Part shown: one piece after another, positions 1 to 4,834 of the stretch
Layout of the letters: each line of letters opens with the position of its first letter
Numbering within the stretch: the first letter of the stretch is position 1
NCBI GenBank assembly: GCA_965653495.1
Contig: CBFHAJ010000162.1
Location: forward strand, 1-7,845
Direction: 5' to 3'
DNA: 7,845 nucleotides
Origin: AG41 sp965653495
GTDB lineage: Bacteria; Gemmatimonadota; Gemmatimonadetes; Gemmatimonadales; GWC2-71-9
Position numbers and translations under genes: made by a program
The notes under the pieces: generated by a model
Database searches by the model: none
Told to the model about the DNA's origin: nothing
What the model saw: the letters and a program-made list of their open reading frames with translations, nothing else

Positions 1-524
1 TCCACCATGGCAGACTCGGGTATCCCCGCGAGGTGGTTGACCCGGATCGCGGCGAGCACGGCGTGGGCCGACGACAAGGACGCGTAATAGCCGTACCACA
101 TCGCCTCGATCTGCGTGCGCTGCGCCGAGGCCAGGTTGTTCTGCCACTCGACCCGCGGATACGCCGGCCCTTCCACGAGCGGACCGCAGGTCCCCAGCGG
201 ACCGGGGTACCCGCCCGCCGACCAGTCCAAGGTACACCCGGTGTAGAACCGAATGTTGAAGTTATTCCACATCGCGACGTGGCTGCGGGCCATGACCGAC
301 AGCGTGAGCGCCGGGTATTGATCCTCCCCGAAGCCCCCCTGCGTGGTCAGATACCACGTCTGGAACGCACCGAGCGCGATGCTCGGAATGGTGTTCGGAT
401 CCGAGAGCGCCCGGGTCCGGTCTGGATCGTTGGGGTTCGAGATACTCAGTGAATCGCATCCTACCGCGAAGACCAGGGCTCCCAACAGGCCCACGACCTC
501 CGGGATTCGCTTGCTGATACGCAT
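1..524 (-). CDS. SusD/RagB-like outer-membrane lipoprotein, 5' part (3' end beyond the left edge)
   Basis: I translated this by hand on the minus strand: 174 residues with no stop, open at the left edge. The start ATG (522-524) follows a GAGGAGA Shine-Dalgarno site. The N-terminus is a lipoprotein signal: basic MRISKR, a hydrophobic stretch around residues 10-22, and a lipobox-like AVGC with C23 as the lipidated residue. After it comes a DSLSISNPNDPD segment, which resembles the start of many SusD-like proteins. Residues 127-160 (beginning WQNNLASAQ, with MWYGYYASLSSAHAVLAAI) look like the aromatic, alanine-rich helices of the SusD TPR fold. C97 and C113 could form a disulfide. SusD-like proteins sit on the outer membrane as a lid over SusC and bind the nutrient. 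The gene lies 33 bases downstream of the SusC-like gene, so co-transcription is likely. The family call is fairly firm; the ligand is unknown. Only about a third of a usual 450-550 residue protein is visible. Confidence 0.85.
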   Translation of the reverse strand, partial: MRISKRIPEVVGLLGALVFAVGCDSLSISNPNDPDRTRALSDPNTIPSIALGAFQTWYLTTQGGFGEDQYPALTLSVMARSHVAMWNNFNIRFYTGCTLDWSAGGYPGPLGTCGPLVEGPAYPRVEWQNNLASAQRTQIEAMWYGYYASLSSAHAVLAAIRVNHLAGIPESAMV

Positions 525-532
525 AGCAGTGT

Positions 533-539
533 TCTCCTC
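533..539 (-). promoter_or_regulatory. Ribosome binding site of the SusD-like gene
   Basis: The minus strand reads GAGGAGA, a strong Shine-Dalgarno match, with its AGGAG core 9 bases before the ATG at 522-524. It lies in the 33-base gap after the SusC-like stop codon. It fixes the start of the SusD-like gene, which would otherwise be hard to place because the gene runs off the window. Confidence 0.8.
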
Positions 540-557
540 AGAGTTCGGTTCGCGGGG

Positions 558-3500
558 TCAGAAATTGATCTCCATGAAGCCGGTGAACGTCCGGAAATTC
601 GGGTACGAGAAACCGTCGAACCGGAACGAGTAGGGGTCGCCCGACAGGCCGGCCACCTCGGGATCGTATCCGGAGTACTTCGTGAACGTGAACAGATTCC
701 GACCGATCACGCCGACGCGCAGGTTGCTGAGGCCCAGGTTGAAGCGCTGCAGCGTCCTGCGGTCGAACGTGTAGCTGACGTTCAGCTCCTTGATCTTCAC
801 GTACGTCCCGTTTTCGACGAAGAAGTCGATCGGGTTGATGCCGTTGTACAGCGCCTGGTAATAGGCGATCGGCTTCTTCCCGGTGCTGTAGGGGCAGGTC
901 GGGTTCGACGTCGGCCAGTCCACCGCGCAGCTCGTCGCCGGCTTGGTGCTCTGGTCATACACGCGGTCGCGGTACTCGAAGAACGGCCACTGCCGCGTGC
1001 CGTTGTAGACGTTCCCGCCCTGGACCCAATCCACGAGCACGTAGGCCGAGAAGTTCTTGAAGCGGAAGTTCGACGTAAAGCTCGCGTTGAAGTCGGGATT
1101 GACGTCGCCGATCTTGACGACCGTGTTCCCAGTCGGGTCGACGTAGCCGATGAACTTCTCGTTGGCGGTGTGGTACCCGCTCTTCTTCACCACGAACCCG
1201 TCCTCGTTGATCACGAAGAGGGTGTCGTAGGCCGCGGGACCGCCCGGATACGCCTTCGCGGCCGGGTTGTCGTTCAGGTCGGCGAAGCTGCGGACGATCT
1301 TCGTGCCATAGATCACGCCGAACGTCTCTCCCTGCGCGATCCGGAAGATCTGCGTCACGTCCGTACTGCCCGCGTAGCTCGGGCCCGTCAGGTACGGCGC
1401 CGTGTTGAGCTGGGTGATCTTCTGGCGGGTCCGGTCGGCGGCGATGTTCAGCCGCCACGACATCTCGGGCCGGTCGGCGAGAATCACGCCCAGCGACAGT
1501 TCGTGCGTGTTGCCCAGCAGCGTCGCGGCGTTCTGCCACTGGAACAGATAGCCAGCCGCGGCAGACAGTGGCACCAGCAGGATCTGATCCTTCGTCTCTT
1601 TGCGGGAGTAGGAGTACTCCAGCGAGAACCGCGACAGGAAGTCGATGTCGGCACCGAGCTCCAGCTCACCGGAGTGGGCCGGCTTGAGGTTGACGTTGCC
1701 GAGCGTCAACGGCTTGGGAACGCCCGCCTGCAGCGCGAACGACTCGTATTGCGCCGAGAACGTGGGGCGCAACCCGGCGGTCCCGTAGGACCCCCGCAGC
1801 TTGAACTCGTCGATGCCGTTGATGTGGAAATCCTGCGACAGGCGGTACGCCCCCGACGCCCGGTAGTACGTCTGCCACCGGCTGTCCGGCCCGAACAGCG
1901 ACGAGCCGTCCCACCGCACCAAGCCGTCCAGGATGTAGCGATCGTTGATGTCGAAGTTGGACACGACGTAGTAGTTCTTGTTGCGGATCGTGATGTCGTG
2001 CGAGAACGGCGACAGCGTCGTGAAATCCACGGCCGTGAACTCGGGAGTGGCCGTGACCGTGAACGCCTTCGCCGTGTCCCCCAGGTTTCGCGCCGTCTGA
2101 TCTTCGTAGATATACGCGGCCTTGAGGGTATTGCGCACGCGCAGGCCGCCCAGATCGAAGCTGCGAATGCTGGTGAGTGTCGCACCGGTGTTGAAGGTCC
2201 GACCGGCGCTGTCCACCTTCACGAGCGTGCCTTTACCCTTGACGCCCGAGGCGTTTAGGAAGTTCTTGGGCGTCTCGTCGGTGTAGCTCGACGATTCCTC
2301 GTCGTAGTTGTAGTTGCCTTCGAACGACAGCCAGTCGAACAGGCGGTACGTCGCCTTGGCGTACCCGGTGAACCGCGTGCGATCGGTGTTGATGTGCTCG
2401 TTCGCCAGCGTGTATAGCGGGTTGGCGGCGTTGGGAAGCTGGTGCGGGATCACCGCGGCGTACGGGGTGCCGTCGGGGTTGGGCGCGAACAGATTGATGT
2501 AAGGCTCGATGAACGTCACCGCGAAGAACGGTGCGCCCGGCCCTTCCGCGACCTGGTTGTTACTCGACTTCCCGAAGAACCCGCCCACCGACATATCCAT
2601 GCGAGGCGTCAACGCCTGGTCGACGTTCACGCGGAAGTTCTGCCGGTCGTAGCCCTTGAGCAGCTTGAGCACGCCGTCTTGCTTCGTGTTCTCGAACGAC
2701 ACGTTGTAATTCGAGTTGCCGCGGCGCTGCCCGACCGAGATGTAATTCGTATAGAACGCTCCGTGGGTCATCAACTCCGACTGCGCGTCATATACGGGGA
2801 ACCCGAACCGGGTATAAGGAATATCGGCGATGCCGTCCCGCTTGGGCACGGGAATCCCGAGGGCGGCGATCTTGTTGCCCGACTTATCGATGAAATCGCC
2901 GTTCACCACCGCCGCGCCGTTCGCGTCGGTGTAGTTCCCGGTCGTGTCGACCAAGTACGGGTGTGCCAGCGAGGTCGCGATAGACTTCGGGCGGATCGAC
3001 TGGCCGTACTCGTTACGGACCGTTACCGCCAGCCTGCCGTCGGCCAGCTTGTCCCCGCGGCGCGTGAAGATCTGGATCACGCCGTTCGCAGCGTCGGAGC
3101 CATACAGCGACGACGCGGCGGCGCCCTTCACCACTTCGACGTGATCGATGTCCTGCGAGTTGATGTCCGCCAACCCGTGCCGGTTGATCGTGCCATCGAC
3201 GATGATGAGCGGGCCAGGCGCGTCGGTCGACGGGCACGGCTGGGTGGGACACGCCGAGCCGGTGCTCAGCGCAGTCGCCGCGCGCAGCCGAATCGACGGC
3301 GCGGCCCCCGGGGCACCGCTCGCGTCAATCAGGTGGACGCCCGCCACCTTCCCCTCGAGCGACCCCAGCGCCGTCACCGCTGGCGCCTCCTGCAGCTGCG
3401 TGCGGTCCACCTGGTTCACTGCGAAGGGGACCTTCTTCAGCTCTGTCCCCGCCGCCGTGCCGGTCACGACGACCGCGTCGAGCGTCATCGGATCGAACTT

Positions 3501-3830
3501 GAGCTCGAGGTCCTGCGACTGCGACCCGGGCGTCAGCGTGATCTGTTTTGTCGCGGGCGAATACCCGATGTAGCGGGCCCGCAACGTGACGCTTTGACCC
3601 TTGGCCTTGTCTGCCGGGACGGTGAGCGTGTAGGTGCCCGTCGTCGTGGTGGCGACGGCGATGCCGAGCTCGTCGATGAGCACAGCAGCGCCTCCGAGCC
3701 CTTCGCCTCCTCGCCCCGTCACCTTCCCGCTGATCACCGCGGATTGTGCTGATGCCAGGCTGGGCGCCACGCTCAACAACGCGAGCAGCGCGCCAACGCC
3801 GGCGGCTACGCCGAACGTAAGTCGCCTCAT
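558..3830 (-). CDS. SusC/RagA-like TonB-dependent outer-membrane receptor
   Basis: A complete 1090-residue protein, the usual length for SusC. The signal peptide (residues 1-28) ends SLASA before Q29. A carboxypeptidase-regulatory-like beta-sandwich follows (about 32-112, with ISGKVTGRGGEGLGGAAV and ARYIGYSP). LDAVVVTGTA (118-127) opens the TonB plug (to about 258), with PLIIVDG (207-213) and VEVVKGAAASSLYGSDAANG (231-250). The rest is a beta-barrel ending GFMEINF, with the terminal Phe typical of outer-membrane barrels. There is no N-terminal STN domain, so signalling through an anti-sigma factor is not indicated. The protein should import an oligomer or peptide-like substrate using TonB energy, with SusD as lid; nothing here identifies the substrate. 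Odd points are two cysteine pairs, C194/C199 in a plug insertion and C968/C979 near the C-terminus. The start ATG is preceded by AAAAGGGGG. Long arginine-rich open frames on the opposite strand are GC shadows. Confidence 0.95.
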   Translation of the reverse strand: MRRLTFGVAAGVGALLALLSVAPSLASAQSAVISGKVTGRGGEGLGGAAVLIDELGIAVATTTTGTYTLTVPADKAKGQSVTLRARYIGYSPATKQITLTPGSQSQDLELKFDPMTLDAVVVTGTAAGTELKKVPFAVNQVDRTQLQEAPAVTALGSLEGKVAGVHLIDASGAPGAAPSIRLRAATALSTGSACPTQPCPSTDAPGPLIIVDGTINRHGLADINSQDIDHVEVVKGAAASSLYGSDAANGVIQIFTRRGDKLADGRLAVTVRNEYGQSIRPKSIATSLAHPYLVDTTGNYTDANGAAVVNGDFIDKSGNKIAALGIPVPKRDGIADIPYTRFGFPVYDAQSELMTHGAFYTNYISVGQRRGNSNYNVSFENTKQDGVLKLLKGYDRQNFRVNVDQALTPRMDMSVGGFFGKSSNNQVAEGPGAPFFAVTFIEPYINLFAPNPDGTPYAAVIPHQLPNAANPLYTLANEHINTDRTRFTGYAKATYRLFDWLSFEGNYNYDEESSSYTDETPKNFLNASGVKGKGTLVKVDSAGRTFNTGATLTSIRSFDLGGLRVRNTLKAAYIYEDQTARNLGDTAKAFTVTATPEFTAVDFTTLSPFSHDITIRNKNYYVVSNFDINDRYILDGLVRWDGSSLFGPDSRWQTYYRASGAYRLSQDFHINGIDEFKLRGSYGTAGLRPTFSAQYESFALQAGVPKPLTLGNVNLKPAHSGELELGADIDFLSRFSLEYSYSRKETKDQILLVPLSAAAGYLFQWQNAATLLGNTHELSLGVILADRPEMSWRLNIAADRTRQKITQLNTAPYLTGPSYAGSTDVTQIFRIAQGETFGVIYGTKIVRSFADLNDNPAAKAYPGGPAAYDTLFVINEDGFVVKKSGYHTANEKFIGYVDPTGNTVVKIGDVNPDFNASFTSNFRFKNFSAYVLVDWVQGGNVYNGTRQWPFFEYRDRVYDQSTKPATSCAVDWPTSNPTCPYSTGKKPIAYYQALYNGINPIDFFVENGTYVKIKELNVSYTFDRRTLQRFNLGLSNLRVGVIGRNLFTFTKYSGYDPEVAGLSGDPYSFRFDGFSYPNFRTFTGFMEINF

Positions 3831-3838
3831 AAATGATT

Positions 3839-3847
3839 CCCCCTTTT
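3839..3847 (-). promoter_or_regulatory. Ribosome binding site of the SusC-like gene
   Basis: The minus strand reads AAAAGGGGG, ending 8 bases before the ATG at 3828-3830. AAGGGGG differs from the ideal AAGGAGG at one position that can still pair as G-U. With the signal peptide starting directly at this ATG, it supports the chosen start. Confidence 0.65.
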
Positions 3848-3868
3848 GAAGAACGGCCGAAGCTCGAC

Positions 3869-3917
3869 TCCTGACGGCTCGGACGGGGGCCCGAGCATCC
3901 TGACGACTTCCTGACGG
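3869..3917 (-). repeat. Three copies of the 8-mer CGTCAGGA upstream of the SusC-like gene
   Basis: Read on the minus strand, CGTCAGGA occurs at 3909-3916, 3898-3905 and 3869-3876. Two copies extend to CCGTCAGGA. The two copies farthest from the SusC-like start form a direct repeat with an 11-base period, about one helical turn; the third is 29 bases further on. They lie 39-86 bases upstream of the SusC-like ATG, in promoter or leader territory. This is a plausible binding site for a direct-repeat regulator, but no regulator gene is in the window. Confidence 0.5.
3877..3896 (-). other. Hairpin in the SusC-like upstream region
   Basis: On the minus strand GCTCGG and CCGAGC form a perfect 6-base stem. 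A G-T and a C-G pair extend it to 8 pairs around a CCCC loop. It lies between the proximal and middle 8-mer repeats, 47-66 bases before the SusC-like start. If transcription begins upstream of it, it would be a leader-RNA stem that could affect stability or translation. There is no U-tract after it, so it is not a standard intrinsic terminator. Confidence 0.4.
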
Positions 3918-3970
3918 TTAAGCTGCACGCCGCCCCGGAACTCCGCAATACCACCCCAGATAGGGGCTTC

Positions 3971-3984
3971 GCCGGCTATCCGGC
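3971..3984. other. Small inverted repeat upstream of the plug-only gene
   Basis: GCCGG and CCGGC flank a four-base CTAT spacer, giving a 5-base perfect palindromic stem 36 bases before the plus-strand ATG at 4021. It could be an operator half-site pair or simply a product of high GC content. It is too short to tell. Confidence 0.2.
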
Positions 3985-4011
3985 CCCACACCCCGGCGTT
4001 ACATTGTGAGT

Positions 4012-4015
4012 AGGA
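4012..4015 (+). promoter_or_regulatory. Short ribosome binding site deciding the plug-only start
   Basis: AGGA lies 5 bases before the ATG at 4021. The alternative in-frame GTG at 4006 is preceded by a GC-rich stretch without purine-rich pairing. The match is short, so this only moderately favours the ATG. Confidence 0.4.
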
Positions 4016-4020
4016 TCAGG

Positions 4021-4800
4021 ATGGCTGCGAATCCCTCCAGGCGTTCCGTTTCCAGGGCGGCCGCCGCTCTTGTATGCGTCACCCTCCTCGAGATCGTGGC
4101 GGTCCTCTCCGCGCTGCCGCAAGATGAGCCGGCCCAGATCGATTCCAGCGCAATTTCGGGGGAGCTGGCGGCGCATGAGACCCGTATCCGGATCGCCCGG
4201 GCTACGGTGACGCTGGGCGGTACGACCCTCGAAACGACCACGGATTCCACCGGCCACTTCAGCTTCACGAACCTGAGCGCGGGCGACGTGGTGATCGAGG
4301 CCCGCGCGATCGGCTATGCCCCCCGGTCGTGGCGCGTGACGCTCCGGCCGCACCGGGTGCTGACCCACGTCTTCGAGCTCGACCCTCTGCCCTATGAACT
4401 GCCCGAGGTGGTGGTGAAGGGGAAGCAGCCGCTCTCCGTCCGCCACTTCGCTGACTTCGAGCGGCGGCGCCAGTCCGGGATGGGTGCATTCATCACCCAG
4501 GACCGGATCGAGCGCGCCAACACTGCCTCGCTGGTGGACGTACTGGTTACTGTCCGCGGCGTGCAGCAGATATGCATCTCGAATCAATGCGTGGCCAAAA
4601 TGGTACGGTCGCCTCCCGGGTGTTATCCGCAGTATTACGTCGACGGTCACGAGTCGACGGCGTACTTCGCCCGGCTCACCCCGCCGCAGGACGTGAAGGG
4701 CATAGAGATCTACCGCGGCTCGTCGGAAACGCCCGCCGAGTTTCAGAACAGCAACGCGGGGTGCGGCGTCATCGCGATCTGGACCAAGTCGGCGCCCTAA
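4021..4800 (+). CDS. Exported protein with carboxypeptidase-regulatory-like and TonB plug domains but no barrel
   Basis: I chose the ATG at 4021 (259 residues) because AGGA lies 5 bases before it; an in-frame GTG at 4006 has no such site and would add five residues. The N-terminus is a signal peptide (basic NPSRRSVSR, then a hydrophobic run to about residue 33). A carboxypeptidase-regulatory-like beta-sandwich follows (about 45-120, with TTDSTGHFSFTNLSAGDVV and ARAIGYAP). Then comes a plug-like domain (about 129-256): ELPEVVVKGKQ, a basic stretch with FERRRQSGMGAFITQDRIER, YYVDG, and KGIEIYRGSSETPAEFQNSN before GCGVIAIWTK. The last parts line up with VEVVKG...YGSDAANGVIQIF of the neighbouring SusC plug. 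The stop comes where the barrel would begin, so it cannot be a transporter on its own. C185, C190, C201 and C248 lie in the plug part. I recall similar short proteins in Gemmatimonadota, so it is probably an intact family and not a fragment. Its role is unknown; a periplasmic partner of TonB receptors is a guess. Confidence 0.8.
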   Translation: MAANPSRRSVSRAAAALVCVTLLEIVAVLSALPQDEPAQIDSSAISGELAAHETRIRIARATVTLGGTTLETTTDSTGHFSFTNLSAGDVVIEARAIGYAPRSWRVTLRPHRVLTHVFELDPLPYELPEVVVKGKQPLSVRHFADFERRRQSGMGAFITQDRIERANTASLVDVLVTVRGVQQICISNQCVAKMVRSPPGCYPQYYVDGHESTAYFARLTPPQDVKGIEIYRGSSETPAEFQNSNAGCGVIAIWTKSAP

Positions 4801-4834
4801 CTCCCCCGGCTCCCAGTCCACTAGCTTACGCGGC

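Larger units (their letters stand above)
3831..4020. promoter_or_regulatory. Divergent intergenic region between the SusC-like and plug-only genes
   Basis: This 190-base gap separates two genes read outward, so it should hold promoters for both the SusC/SusD unit and the plug-only/ASPIC unit. It contains three exact copies of an 8-mer, a hairpin between two of them, and a small hairpin nearer the plus-strand gene. I found no convincing -35/-10 pair for either direction. A plus-strand TACATT at 4000-4005 fits only loosely, and the promoter sequences of the likely host are not known to me well enough to call one. Shared control of both units from here is inference from position. Confidence 0.6.

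Noticed and set aside
33..452. Plus-strand 139-codon open frame at the left edge
   Set aside because: It is antisense to the SusD-like gene, which has a lipoprotein signal, a good ribosome binding site and family-like sequence. The shadow product is arginine-rich and unrecognisable.
1170..3752. Long plus-strand open frames (362 and 436 codons) opposite the SusC-like gene
   Set aside because: They are antisense to a clearly recognised SusC-like protein. Their products are arginine/valine/histidine-rich without domain signatures, and such frames are common opposite GC-rich genes.
3937..3964. GGAACT followed by GATAGG as an ECF-sigma promoter for the plug-only gene
   Set aside because: The GGAAC part looks like an ECF -35 box, but nothing at the right distance resembles an ECF -10 box, and a single short match in GC-rich DNA is weak.
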